Shown piece after piece: positions 42,421 through 52,000 of a DNA stretch of 64,000 nucleotides. The position numbers and the translations under genes were made by a program. Source of the DNA: Novosphingobium sp. PP1Y (GTDB taxonomy: Bacteria > Pseudomonadota > Alphaproteobacteria > Sphingomonadales > Sphingomonadaceae); the NCBI RefSeq assembly GCF_000253255.1, contig NC_015580.1, positions 1-64,000 of the forward strand. The letters are read 5' to 3'. A model generated the notes under the pieces. It was not told the DNA's origin. It ran no database searches and saw nothing but the letters and a program-made list of their open reading frames with translations. Each line of letters begins with the position of its first letter. The stretch's first letter is position 1.

Positions 42421-42846
42421 ATGCTTTTGCATATCATCGCCCGCGGCAAGATCGCCCGCTCGCCGGAAGCCGAGCTGCTCGATCGCTATGCCAAGCGGAT
42501 CACCTGGCCTTTCAAGCACAGCGAATTGCCCGACACCGGCGGCAAGGTTCCGCCCCCGGTGCAGACTCCCGTGCGCGAGGTTCTGCTCGACGAGCGGGGC
42601 AAGGCGATGTCGTCCGAAGAATTTGCCGCGCTGCTCGGTCGATGGCGTGACGAAGGCGTGCGGGAATGCCGTTTCCTGATCGGCGCCGCAGACGGGCATG
42701 GCGACGAGGCGAGGGCCCGGGCGGACCACTTGCTGTGCTTCGGCAAGATGACCTGGCCGCATCTCATGGCCCGGGCGATGCTGGCCGAACAGCTCTGGCG
42801 GGCGACCGCGATTCTTGCCGGGCACCCCTATCACCGCTCGGGGTGA
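42421..42846 (+). CDS. rlmH: 23S rRNA (pseudouridine1915-N3)-methyltransferase RlmH
   Basis: SPOUT methyltransferase that modifies pseudouridine 1915. The 141-residue protein shows LDERGKAMSSEEFAALL, FLIGAADGHG (SAM knot) and the C-terminal LAEQLWRATAILAGHPYHRSG. It is about 14 residues shorter than the E. coli enzyme, usual for this group. It ends the proA cluster and is convergent with a small membrane protein gene. Confidence 0.95.
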   Translation: MLLHIIARGKIARSPEAELLDRYAKRITWPFKHSELPDTGGKVPPPVQTPVREVLLDERGKAMSSEEFAALLGRWRDEGVRECRFLIGAADGHGDEARARADHLLCFGKMTWPHLMARAMLAEQLWRATAILAGHPYHRSG

Positions 42847-42852
42847 GGACCA

Positions 42853-43032
42853 TCAGCCCCTGCGTTTGTGCCCCTTGCGGGCGATGAGCAGGAAGACAAT
42901 CGGGACCGTCAGCCCAAGCGAAAAGCCGATTGCCGCGCCCCAGATGGAGCCGGTGTTGCCTCCGAGCATGGCCCCGAGAATGGCGCCGGCAACGAACAGC
43001 AGGACGGGCAGCAGGCAGCCGATAGCGAACAT
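42853..43032 (-). CDS. Small two-helix membrane protein
   Basis: A 59-residue protein with two hydrophobic helices (about 2-24 and 31-50) separated by GGNTGS, and a basic tail ARKGHKRRG. Coding potential is supported by the hydrophobic pattern and its tight position 17 bases after the CysQ-like gene on the same strand. No family recognised. Confidence 0.6.
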   Translation of the reverse strand: MFAIGCLLPVLLFVAGAILGAMLGGNTGSIWGAAIGFSLGLTVPIVFLLIARKGHKRRG

Positions 43033-43049
43033 AAGCCGGCTATGGCGCC

Positions 43050-43844
43050 TCAGGCCGAAAACCGCCGGGCGCGATCCGCGAGGCGGGACACGGCATCGCG
43101 GTGAATCGCAGACGAGGTGACGAGCACGCCGAAAGCGCGCGGGTCGTGCTTGTTGTAATTGAGCGCCTTGCCGAAAGCGTCGGTGACCGTCGCGCCGGCC
43201 TCGCGGGCGATGAGACCGGCGGCGGCGATGTCCCATTCGTAGCCCCAGCGCAGCGAGGCGAGCAGATCGGCCTCGTCAGCGGCAACCATGGCCATGCGCA
43301 GGGCGATCGAGTTGGGCTGTTCTACGAGCGTCAGATCGGCGTCTTCGCAGGCCAGCTTCTTGGCCGGAACCCGTGCGCCGGGAAGGGAATCGCGCTCGCT
43401 TGCGGCGAGTCGCGTGCCGTTGCGCCAGCTGCCCTTGCCGGCTTCGGCATGCCAGAACTCGCCGCCTTCATCGCGGCGGCGGGCAGGGGCGTAGAGATAG
43501 CCGAAGAGCGGACGGCGCGTGTTGACGAGCGCGACCGAGACGGCCCAGCCGGTACGTCCGGCGATGAAATCGCGCGTTCCGTCGATCGGATCGACCAGCC
43601 ACACCAGCTGGTCCTGCAGGCGATCGGGCGCGTCCGCCGTTTCCTCGGAGAGCCATCCAGCGGACGGGAGCAGGGCAGATAACTCCTTCTTGAGAAAGGC
43701 GTCGACCGCCAAATCGGCGTCGCAGACCGGACTTCCCGGCGTCTTTTCCCAGTGCTTGAGCGCATGCCCGTCACCCGGCCAGCCGGCCAGGGCGAGGCGT
43801 CCTGCCTCACGCACGATCGATTCGAGTTTGCTGCGGTCAATCAT
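43050..43844 (-). CDS. 3'(2'),5'-bisphosphate nucleotidase / inositol monophosphatase family (CysQ-like)
   Basis: A 264-residue Li-sensitive phosphatase. The metal-binding motifs are SEET (about 66-69), WLVDPIDGTRDFI and WDIAAAGLIAREAGA. CysQ hydrolyses 3'-phosphoadenosine 5'-phosphate from sulfate assimilation, but inositol-phosphatase activity cannot be excluded. The ATG at 43844 is preferred to a TTG two codons upstream. It is followed by the small membrane protein gene. Confidence 0.88.
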   Translation of the reverse strand: MIDRSKLESIVREAGRLALAGWPGDGHALKHWEKTPGSPVCDADLAVDAFLKKELSALLPSAGWLSEETADAPDRLQDQLVWLVDPIDGTRDFIAGRTGWAVSVALVNTRRPLFGYLYAPARRRDEGGEFWHAEAGKGSWRNGTRLAASERDSLPGARVPAKKLACEDADLTLVEQPNSIALRMAMVAADEADLLASLRWGYEWDIAAAGLIAREAGATVTDAFGKALNYNKHDPRAFGVLVTSSAIHRDAVSRLADRARRFSA

Positions 43845-44018
43845 CGTCAAGCAATCGGTTGGCGGGAATCATGTTTCCCGAGTGTGTTGCGTCCCACCTA
43901 TGAAATTGCGCAGGGATCGGGACTTTTCAAGCGCGCAGGGATGTGCTTATGCGGCCCGGCAAAATACGGGGCTCCCCGCGCCTTCCCTAGGACACTCCAG
44001 CAGAAAGCGATTCTTCAT

Positions 44019-45218
44019 ATGAACATTCACGAATATCAGGCGAAGGAACTGCTTGCGAAGTATGGCGTGGGCATTCCCGCCGGCATCGCCGCTCTCACGG
44101 TCGAAGAAGCGGTTGCCGCCGCCAAGCAGCTGCCTGGTCCGCTTTATGTCGTGAAGGCCCAGATCCACGCCGGTGGGCGCGGCAAGGGCAAGTTCAAGGA
44201 ACTCGGCCCCGACGCGAAGGGCGGCGTTCGCCTTGCCAAGTCGATCGAGGAAGTCGAAGCCTTCGCCAAGGAAATGCTCGGCAACACCCTCGTCACCGTG
44301 CAGACCGGTGAAGCTGGCAAGCAGGTCAACCGTCTCTACGTGACCGACGGCGTCGACATCGCCAAGGAATACTACTTCTCGATGCTCGTCGACCGTGCCT
44401 CGGGCCGCGTCGCGATGATCGCCTCGACCGAAGGCGGCATGGACATCGAGGAAGTCGCGCACTCGACTCCCGAAAAGATCACCACCGTCACGATCGACCC
44501 CGCCGAAGGCTTCCAGCCGCACCACGGCCGCGCGGTAGCCTATGCGCTCAAGCTGGACGGTGACCTCAACAAGCAGGCCCAGAAGATCGCCAAGCAGATC
44601 TACGAGGCCTTCATGGCGCTCGATTGCGACATGCTCGAGATCAATCCGCTGGTCGAAACCAAGGACGGCCAGCTGCTCGTCCTCGACACCAAGATGAGCT
44701 TCGACTCGAACGCCCTTTACCGTCACCCCGACGTCTTCGCCCTGCGCGACGAGACCGAAGAAGACCCGGCCGAGATCGAAGCGAGCAAGTACGACCTCGC
44801 CTACATCAAGCTCGACGGCGACATCGGCTGCATGGTCAACGGCGCGGGCCTTGCCATGGCGACGATGGACATCATCAAGCTCAACGGCTCGTTCCCGGCC
44901 AACTTCCTCGACGTGGGCGGCGGCGCCACCACCGAGAAGGTGACTGCGGCATTCAAGATCATTCTCAAGGACCCCAACGTGAAGGGCATCCTCGTGAACA
45001 TCTTCGGCGGCATCATGAAGTGCGACGTCATCGCGGAAGGCATCGTCGCTGCGGCCAAGGAAGTGAACCTGGGCGTGCCGCTCGTGGTTCGCCTCGAAGG
45101 CACCAACGTCCAGCAGGGCAAGGACATCCTGGCCAACTCGGGCCTGCCGATCGTCCCCGCCAACGACCTGGGCGATGCAGCCAAGAAGATCGTCGCGGAA
45201 GTGAAGAGTGCCGCCTGA
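44019..45218 (+). CDS. sucC: Succinyl-CoA ligase (ADP-forming) beta subunit SucC
   Basis: TCA-cycle enzyme making succinate, CoA and ATP. The 399-residue protein begins MNIHEYQAKELLAKYGVGIPAG, has the ATP-grasp region with KAQIHAGGRGKGKFKE, the metal site EINPLVETKDGQLLVLDTKMSFD and the C-terminal flavodoxin-like domain LKDPNVKGILVNIFGGIMKCDVIAEG. Usually sucD follows directly; here an intrinsic terminator follows and then etfB, so the alpha subunit must be encoded elsewhere. Confidence 0.97.
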   Translation: MNIHEYQAKELLAKYGVGIPAGIAALTVEEAVAAAKQLPGPLYVVKAQIHAGGRGKGKFKELGPDAKGGVRLAKSIEEVEAFAKEMLGNTLVTVQTGEAGKQVNRLYVTDGVDIAKEYYFSMLVDRASGRVAMIASTEGGMDIEEVAHSTPEKITTVTIDPAEGFQPHHGRAVAYALKLDGDLNKQAQKIAKQIYEAFMALDCDMLEINPLVETKDGQLLVLDTKMSFDSNALYRHPDVFALRDETEEDPAEIEASKYDLAYIKLDGDIGCMVNGAGLAMATMDIIKLNGSFPANFLDVGGGATTEKVTAAFKIILKDPNVKGILVNIFGGIMKCDVIAEGIVAAAKEVNLGVPLVVRLEGTNVQQGKDILANSGLPIVPANDLGDAAKKIVAEVKSAA

Positions 45219-45254
45219 TAGTTCCCGGCGAACTATCGCATGACGAATGATTTG

Positions 45255-45288
45255 ACGGCGGGGGTTTCGCGACCCCCGCCGTTTCTGC
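45255..45288 (+). terminator. Intrinsic terminator of sucC
   Basis: An 11-bp perfect stem ACGGCGGGGGT/ACCCCCGCCGT (45255-45265 with 45272-45282) with loop TTCGCG, followed by TTCTGC. It lies 37 bases past the sucC stop. Confidence 0.85.
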
Positions 45289-45454
45289 ATCTGGCGTTAC
45301 CGGCTCATCTTGAATGGCATCGCATTCACGTTCTCTCGAACCTCTGTCGTTTCGAGGGGCTTGACGCGAGGTTCGGGGGGCGCAATAGCGGGCTCGGTAT
45401 AGTTTAATTGCGCGGTTAAATTTGCCGTCCCGACCTTAGAGAGGACCGAATCGC

Positions 45455-46201
45455 ATGAAAATCATCGTCCCGGTAAAGCGGGTGATCGACTACAACGTAA
45501 AGCCGCGGGTGAAGTCCGACGGCACCGGCGTTGATCTTGCCAACGTCAAGATGAGCATGAACCCCTTCGACGAAATCGCCGTCGAGGAAGCCATCCGCCT
45601 CAAGGAAGCGGGCAAGGCCGAAGAGATCATTGCGGTCTCGGTCGGCCCGGCCAAGGCACAGGAAACGCTGCGCACGGCGCTCGCCATGGGTGCGGACCGC
45701 GCGATCCTGGTGGAAACCGACGCCGAAGTCGAACCGCTGGCCGTTGCCAAGATCCTGAAAGCGATCGTCGCTGAAGAGAACCCCGGCCTCGTCATCCTCG
45801 GCAAGCAGGCCATCGACGACGATAGCAATCAGACCGGCCAGATGCTCGCTGCGCTGCTGGGCCGCCCGCAGGGCACTTTCGCCAGCAAGGTCGAGATCGA
45901 CGGCGACAGCGTGGCTGTGACCCGTGAAGTCGACGGCGGTCTGGAGACCGTGAGGCTTGCCATGCCGGCCATCGTCACCACCGACCTGCGCCTCAACGAA
46001 CCGCGCTACGCATCGCTGCCGAACATCATGAAGGCGAAGAAGAAGCCGCTCGATAGCAAGTCGCCGGCCGACTACGGCGTCGAGATCGCTCCGCGGCTCA
46101 AGACCCTCAAGGTCTCCGAACCGCCGGTACGCCAGGCGGGCATCAAGGTGCCCGACGTCGATGCGCTGGTTGCCAAGCTCAAGGAAATGGGAGTCGCCTG
46201 A
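45455..46201 (+). CDS. etfB: Electron transfer flavoprotein beta subunit EtfB
   Basis: EtfAB passes electrons from acyl-CoA and related dehydrogenases to ETF-quinone oxidoreductase. The 248-residue protein has MKIIVPVKRVIDYNVKPRVK, SMNPFDEIAVEEAIRLKEAG, the AMP-binding LVILGKQAIDDDSNQTGQM and VTTDLRLNEPRYASLPNIMKAKKK (the ETF recognition loop). etfA starts two bases after its stop. A 236-base gap with a possible TTGACG (45361) precedes it. Confidence 0.97.
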   Translation: MKIIVPVKRVIDYNVKPRVKSDGTGVDLANVKMSMNPFDEIAVEEAIRLKEAGKAEEIIAVSVGPAKAQETLRTALAMGADRAILVETDAEVEPLAVAKILKAIVAEENPGLVILGKQAIDDDSNQTGQMLAALLGRPQGTFASKVEIDGDSVAVTREVDGGLETVRLAMPAIVTTDLRLNEPRYASLPNIMKAKKKPLDSKSPADYGVEIAPRLKTLKVSEPPVRQAGIKVPDVDALVAKLKEMGVA

Positions 46202-46203
46202 TC

Positions 46204-47133
46204 ATGAAGACGCTTGTTTGGGTCGAACACGACAACGCGTCGCTCAAGGATGCGACGCTCGCCACTGTCACCGCGGCTGCCAAGCTGGGTGAAGTCCACC
46301 TCCTTGTCGTCGGTTCGGGCTGCCGCGCCGTCGCCGAAGCGGCCGCGCAGATCGCTGGCGTGGGCAAGGTCCACCTCGCCGACAATGCGGCCTACGAGCA
46401 TGGCCTCGCCGAGAACATCGCGCCGCTGATCGCCGATCTCATGGCCGATCACGACGCCTTCCTCGCCCCGGCGACCACCACCGGCAAGAATGTGGCGCCG
46501 CGCGTCGCCGCCCTGCTCGATGTGATGCAGGTTTCGGACATCCTCTCGGTCGAAGGCGAGAAGACCTTCACCCGTCCGATCTATGCCGGCAACGCGATTG
46601 CGACGGTCGAAAGCACCGATGCCAAGCTGGTCATCACCGTGCGCGGTACCGCCTTCGGGAAGGCCGACGCCACCGGCGGTTCGGCTGCTATCGAAGACGT
46701 CGCCGGGCCTGGCGATGCGGGTCTGTCGAGCTTTGTCGGCGCCGAGCTGGCAAAGTCGGAACGTCCTGAACTGACCAGCGCGAAGATCATTGTCTCGGGT
46801 GGCCGCGCGCTCAAGGATGCGGCGACTTTCGAGGAATACATCATGCCGCTCGCCGACAAGCTCGGCGCAGGCGTGGGTGCTTCGCGCGCTGCAGTCGATG
46901 CCGGCTACGTGCCCAATGACTACCAGGTCGGCCAGACCGGCAAGATCGTGGCGCCGGAAGTCTACATCGCCGTCGGCATCTCGGGCGCAATCCAGCACCT
47001 GGCCGGCATGAAGGATTCCAAGACCATCATCGCCATCAACAAGGACGAGGATGCACCGATCTTCCAGGTCGCCGACATCGGCCTCGTTGCCGACCTGTTC
47101 AAGGCCGTGCCGGAGCTCACCGAAAAGCTGTGA
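46204..47133 (+). CDS. etfA: Electron transfer flavoprotein alpha subunit EtfA
   Basis: Carries the FAD of ETF. The 309-residue protein shows KTLVWVEHDNASLKDATLATVTAA at the start and the conserved FAD motif VGQTGKIVAPEVYIAVGISGAIQHLAGM near the C-terminus, followed by IAINKDEDAPIFQVADIGLVADL. It is two bases from etfB and is followed by a strong terminator. Confidence 0.97.
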   Translation: MKTLVWVEHDNASLKDATLATVTAAAKLGEVHLLVVGSGCRAVAEAAAQIAGVGKVHLADNAAYEHGLAENIAPLIADLMADHDAFLAPATTTGKNVAPRVAALLDVMQVSDILSVEGEKTFTRPIYAGNAIATVESTDAKLVITVRGTAFGKADATGGSAAIEDVAGPGDAGLSSFVGAELAKSERPELTSAKIIVSGGRALKDAATFEEYIMPLADKLGAGVGASRAAVDAGYVPNDYQVGQTGKIVAPEVYIAVGISGAIQHLAGMKDSKTIIAINKDEDAPIFQVADIGLVADLFKAVPELTEKL

Positions 47134-47160
47134 GAACCTACCTCCTGCAATGATTGCAGA

Positions 47161-47194
47161 AACCCCGGAAGGCTCGCTTCCGGGGTTTTTGTTT
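47161..47194 (+). terminator. Intrinsic terminator of etfBA
   Basis: An 11-bp stem AACCCCGGAAG/CTTCCGGGGTT (47161-47171 with 47177-47187) with loop GCTCG is followed by TTTGTTT. Confidence 0.92.
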
Positions 47195-47214
47195 GCCTGC
47201 TCAAGAGTGCCGGA

Positions 47215-47757
47215 TCAGGCAGGCAGGCGCTCGAAGAGGTTGAGTACCGTCCTGTCGTCTTCCGCCAAGTGCTGCCCGCACGGCTTGAAGCCGAGGCGGG
47301 CGGCAAGGCGTTCGGAAGGGGTGTTGCCTTCCTCGATCATGCAGGCGATCCGGCGCTTGCCGTGGACCCGGTCGAACCAGGCCAGAACTGCAGCCATGAC
47401 TTCGCCGGCGAGGCCTTCGCCCCAATGGTCCTGCCGCACGATCCAGCCGGCTTCGGGCACATCGTCCATGCCCTTGCCGAAGCCGCGCCATGAATGGAAA
47501 ATGCCGCAATTGGCGATGAGGTCGGCCTCGCCGCGCTTGCGGACGTAGAACGTGCCGTAGCCGTAGAGCGCCCAGCTTCCGGTGTTGCGGCTGAGCCTTT
47601 CGAACTGCGAGAAGTGATCTGCGCGCGCCGGGCCAAGGTAGCGGGTCATGTCCTTGCCTTCGAGCAGGCGCACCAGCCCCTCGAGATCGCCCGGCCCGGG
47701 TTGCCACAATTCGTAGCGCCGGGTGGTCAAAGGGGGTTTCCCTGCGTTCACAGCCAT
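47215..47757 (-). CDS. GNAT family N-acetyltransferase
   Basis: A 180-residue RimJ/RimL-type acetyltransferase: TTRRYELWQPGPGDLEGLVRLL at the start, EAGWIVRQDHWGEGLAGEVMAAVLAW at the acetyl-CoA site and EEGNTPSERLAARLGFKPCG. The ATG at 47757 overlaps the last bases of the DUF445 gene upstream by 10, so the two are coupled. Substrate unknown. Confidence 0.88.
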   Translation of the reverse strand: MAVNAGKPPLTTRRYELWQPGPGDLEGLVRLLEGKDMTRYLGPARADHFSQFERLSRNTGSWALYGYGTFYVRKRGEADLIANCGIFHSWRGFGKGMDDVPEAGWIVRQDHWGEGLAGEVMAAVLAWFDRVHGKRRIACMIEEGNTPSERLAARLGFKPCGQHLAEDDRTVLNLFERLPA

Positions 47758-49037
47758 CGCTCCACGGTGTGGATTGCCATGCCGACGAGCCCGCCGACAA
47801 GGGTGCCGTTGATGCGGATGAACTGCAGGTCCCGGCCCACGGCCCCTTCTATGCGGTCCGAAACGGTCTTGGCATCCCACCGCTTCACGGTTTCGGATAC
47901 GAGTCGTACGATCTCCGAGCCATAGCGCGAGGCCACGCCGACCAGCGTCCTGCGGGCGAACCGATTGACGAGAGCCTGGAGGCGCCGGTCCTCGCCGAGG
48001 GCAAGGCCAAGCTGGGAAATCGAATCGCCTAGGCTGCCCGAAAGCGCCTTGTCCGGATTACGGACCGCGCGCAGCAGCGCCTCGCGGGCGCGTTCCCACA
48101 TGGCATCGAGCCAGGCCGCCATGGCCGGGTTCTCGATCAGCTCGCTCTTGATACGCTCCACCTTGGCGCGCACTGCCGGATCGTGGCGCAGATCGTCGGC
48201 AAGGCGCGTGAGCGACTCGTCGATCCTGGCGCGCAAGGGATGGTCCGGCTGCACGATCACTTCGGCCAGCAGGCGGTAGGCGCCGTCGAGCACACCATTG
48301 GCAAGGCGTTCGTCCAGCCCGGTCCAGCGCATGATCGCGTTGGCGCGCTGGTGAATCATGTCGCGGATCATCGGCTCGTTTGCCTCGATGGCCTCGCCGA
48401 TCTTGCGCAGGACCGACGCCAGTACCGGCAGGTGGCGCTTGTCGGCAATGGCGTTGGCGAGGGTCTGGCCGAGCAGGGGGGCGAGATCGATGCGGGAGAG
48501 CTGCTTGCGCAGGCCGGCCTTGATCATGCCGCCCATCTGGTCGGGGTCGAGCGACTCCAGGATGTCGGCGAAGAGGCCCGCGGCGCCGGCCCGCAGGCGC
48601 GACTGCTCGTCGCGACGCGGATCGGCGAGGAAGGCCCCGGCACTTGCTGCGAGGTTGAAGCCGTGCAGGCGGCGGGCCACCACCTGCGGCGTCAGGAAGT
48701 TGTCGCGCAGAAAGGTCGCCATCGAATCGGCGATACGGTCCTTGTTGAACGGTATGATCGCGGTGTGCGGGATCGGCAGCCCCAGCGGTCGGCGAAACAG
48801 TGCGGTGACGGCGAACCAGTCGGCGAGCCCGCCGACCATCGCGGCCTCGGTGAAGGCGATCGCATACCCCAGCATCGGGTCCCAGGTCGGATAGAGGACA
48901 GCAAGACGCCGCAGGGCCATGAAGGACAGGGCCATCAGCAAGAGCAGCCCTGTCGCGAAAAGGCGCATGCGCCTTGCGCGATCCTGCCTCGGTATCTCCT
49001 GCGTCACCACTCCAGTCTTACGCGCCGCGCTCTGCAA
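47748..49037 (-). CDS. DUF445 family membrane protein
   Basis: A 429-residue protein with two N-terminal hydrophobic segments (about 24-42 and 55-80) that carry the family motif YAIAFTEAAMVGGLADWFAVTALFRRPLGLPIPHTAIIP, a long helical middle region and a C-terminal hydrophobic segment (INGTLVGGLVGMAIHTVE). Function unknown; inner-membrane. The start is TTG at 49037 or GTG at 49010. The next gene on this strand is the GNAT gene. Confidence 0.87.
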   Translation of the reverse strand: MQSAARKTGVVTQEIPRQDRARRMRLFATGLLLLMALSFMALRRLAVLYPTWDPMLGYAIAFTEAAMVGGLADWFAVTALFRRPLGLPIPHTAIIPFNKDRIADSMATFLRDNFLTPQVVARRLHGFNLAASAGAFLADPRRDEQSRLRAGAAGLFADILESLDPDQMGGMIKAGLRKQLSRIDLAPLLGQTLANAIADKRHLPVLASVLRKIGEAIEANEPMIRDMIHQRANAIMRWTGLDERLANGVLDGAYRLLAEVIVQPDHPLRARIDESLTRLADDLRHDPAVRAKVERIKSELIENPAMAAWLDAMWERAREALLRAVRNPDKALSGSLGDSISQLGLALGEDRRLQALVNRFARRTLVGVASRYGSEIVRLVSETVKRWDAKTVSDRIEGAVGRDLQFIRINGTLVGGLVGMAIHTVERWL

Positions 49038-49064
49038 GGTTCCCCGCTTCCCTGCCCAGGCCGA

Positions 49065-52000
49065 CTATTCCGCGGGGACGGACGCGCCGCCCTTGTCGTC
49101 GGGATGGCCGGTTCCATGCGCATGATGCGGTTCGAACGTGAGCAGGGACTTGCGCAGACGCGGTCCGATCCGCTTTTCGAAGCCGTCGGCAAGGCTGAAC
49201 GCAGCCGGGACGATGATCAGCGTCAGGAATGTCGAAAGCAGCAGGCCCCCGATCACGGTGATGCCCATGGGCGCACGCCACGCACCGTCACCCGAAAGCG
49301 AGGCGGCGGTAGGTACCATGCCGGCGGTCATGGCTACTGTGGTCATGATGATTGGCTGGGCACGTTTGTGGCCTGCGTCCATGATCGCGTGGAGCTTGTC
49401 GACGCCGCTCGCCATTTCCTCGATCGCGAAGTCGATCAGCAGGATCGAGTTCTTGGCGACGATGCCCAGTAGCATGAGGATACCGATATAGACCGGCATA
49501 GACACCGGCTGGCCGACGATGGTGAGGGCGATCATGCCGCCAAGCGGGGCAAGCAGCAGCGAGGCCATGTTCACCAGCGGCGAGACGAAGCGCTTGTAGA
49601 GCAGCACCAGCACCGCGAAGACCAGGAAGATGCCGCTGATGACGGCGATGATGAAGCTGGTGACCATTTCCTGCTGCCACTTGTCCTCGCCTACCGGCGC
49701 GTTCGAAACGCCAGCCGGGAGGTTCTGCATGATCGGCAGCTTCTGGATCTGCTCCATCACCGGCCCCTTGACCTGGCCCTGGCCGAGGTCGGCGCCGACG
49801 AAGACGCGGCGGGACTGGTTGTAGCGCTGGATCTGGGTGGGCCCGGCGCCGAAGCGGATCTCCGCCACGCGCTTGAGCGGGACCGAGCCGCCGCTTGCAG
49901 TCGGTACCGGCATGTTCTCGATCGTCGAGAGATCGCGGCGCGAGGAGCGCGGCATGATCACGCGGATCGGGATCTGGCGGTCGCTCAGGGAGAACTTGGC
50001 GGCGTTCTGGTCGATTTCGCCCAAGGTGGCGATGCGGATCGCCTGGCTCAGCGCCGTTGTCGTCACGCCCAGTTGTGCGGCCAGGTCCAGCCGCGGGACG
50101 ACGACCAGTTCCGGACGCTTGAGGTCTGCGGCGATGCGCGGAGCGACGACGCCTTTGACCCCGCGCATTTCCTCGACGAGCTTCTGCGCAGTGGCATTGA
50201 GGAGTTCGGAATCGCTGCCCGACAGCATGACCGAGATGTCACGCCCGGTGCCGAAGCCTCCTGCCTGGCTGGCGAAGGTCACGCGCGCATCGGCTATTTT
50301 CTGGAGCTGGGGGGCCATGCGCTGCTCGAACTGCTTGCTGGTCGTCTCGCGCTCCTTGGCAGGCTTGAGCGAGACGTAGAGCGTGGCCGCCGCCTCGCGC
50401 GAGGTTTCGAGCACGCGTTCGACTTCGGGCTGCCTTTCCAGCAGGCCGGTGACCTGGTCGGATACGGCGGCGGTCTGCTCGATGGTCGTGCCCGGGACCA
50501 TCTCGATGTTGACCTGGCTGGTGTCGTTGTTCTCGTTGGGCTGGAACTGCTGCTGCGAACCGACGAGCAGTGCGGCCGTGACAACGAGTGCATAGATGCC
50601 CGCGCAGAAGGCGTAGAAACGGTGGTCGCGCGAGCGGGCGGCCAGGCGCTCCGACAGGTACCGATACCAGCGGCCGAAATGCCCGAGCGCCGCCGCAGCG
50701 CCATGCAGGAAGCGGCCTGCGAAGAACGCGATGATCGGCACGGCGATCGGCGCGATCAGCGCGGCGAAGATCACCGCGCCATTCTTGAGCCCGACCGAAG
50801 CGAGTACTTCGTGGAGTCCGTAATAGATGAGGGCGGCGGCACCGGCGCCCAGGGCGATGACGAGCGTGATGGCGAGCGCGCCCACAGGGTAATACCACAG
50901 TTGCGCGGGGACATCTGCGATCTGCGCACGCCGGCGCTTGGCCTCTCTGGTGTCGAGGGTCCAGGCCAGAACCTTCATGTAGAGGTCCATGGCGCGGCCT
51001 TCGCCGTGTTCGGCGTGGCCATGAGCCTTGAGGAAATAGGCCGCGACCATCGGCGTGATGAGGCGCGCGACGGCAAGGCTCATCAGCACCGCGACGACGA
51101 CGGTCAGGCCGAAAGCCTTGAAGAACTGGCCGGGAATGCCGGGCATGAGCCCGACGGGCAGGAACACCGCGACGATCGAGAAGGTGGTGGCGACGACCGC
51201 GAGGCCGATTTCGTCGGCGGCATCGATCGAGGCCTGGTAGGCCGACTTGCCCATGCGCATGTGCCGCACGATGTTCTCGATCTCGACGATCGCGTCGTCG
51301 ACCAGCACGCCTGCGACGAGGCTGAGGGCCAGCAGGGACAGGAAGTTGAGCGTGAAGCCCATCATGTCCATGAACCAGAAGGTCGGGATCGCCGAAAGCG
51401 GGATCGCGATGGCGGAAATGAAGGTCGCCCGCCAGTCGCGCAGGAACAGGTAGACGATGACGATCGCCAGCACCGCGCCTTCGACCAGCGCTTCCATCGA
51501 GCTGGTGTACTGGTCCTTGGTGTAGTCCACCTGCGAGAACAGCTGCGTGATGTGGACGCGCGGATTGTCCTGCTTGATCTGTTCCAGCGCCTGGACCGCC
51601 GCATCGTAGACGGTGACGTCCGAAGCGCCGAGCGCGCGTTCGAAGCCGAAGGTCACCACTTCGCGGCCGTGCAGCTTGGCGATGCGGGTCTGTTCCGAGT
51701 ACCCGTCATAGACATTGGCGACGTCGGACAGCTTGATCGAGCGGCCGTTACCGAGGTTGATGCGGGTCTGCGAGAGGTCGAAGGCGGTGTCGGCATTGCC
51801 CAGGACGCGGACCGACTGGCGTGAACCGGCGATCTCGGCCTGGCCGCCGGCCGCGTCCGTGTTGACTGCGCGCAGTGCGTTGTTGACGTCGCGGGCGGTC
51901 ACGCCGAGCGAAGCCATCTTGTCGGGATCGATCACCACCCGGATTTCGCGGTCGACGCCGCCCTGGCGCGAGACCGAGGCCAGTCCCTCGATCGACAGCA

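Noticed and set aside
45404..45419. TTAA-N8-TTAA before etfB as a CtrA box
   Set aside because: The CtrA consensus spacing is seven bases; eight puts the half-sites out of register, and etfBA is not a known CtrA target.
45300..45450. Possible tRNA or structured leader before etfB
   Set aside because: A GTTCGA-like stretch is present but no cloverleaf arms or CCA-proximal stem can be formed by eye.
50073..51824. A 583-residue plus-strand open frame opposite the RND pump
   Set aside because: Shadow of a well-conserved transporter, with Arg/Asp/His-rich non-protein-like sequence.
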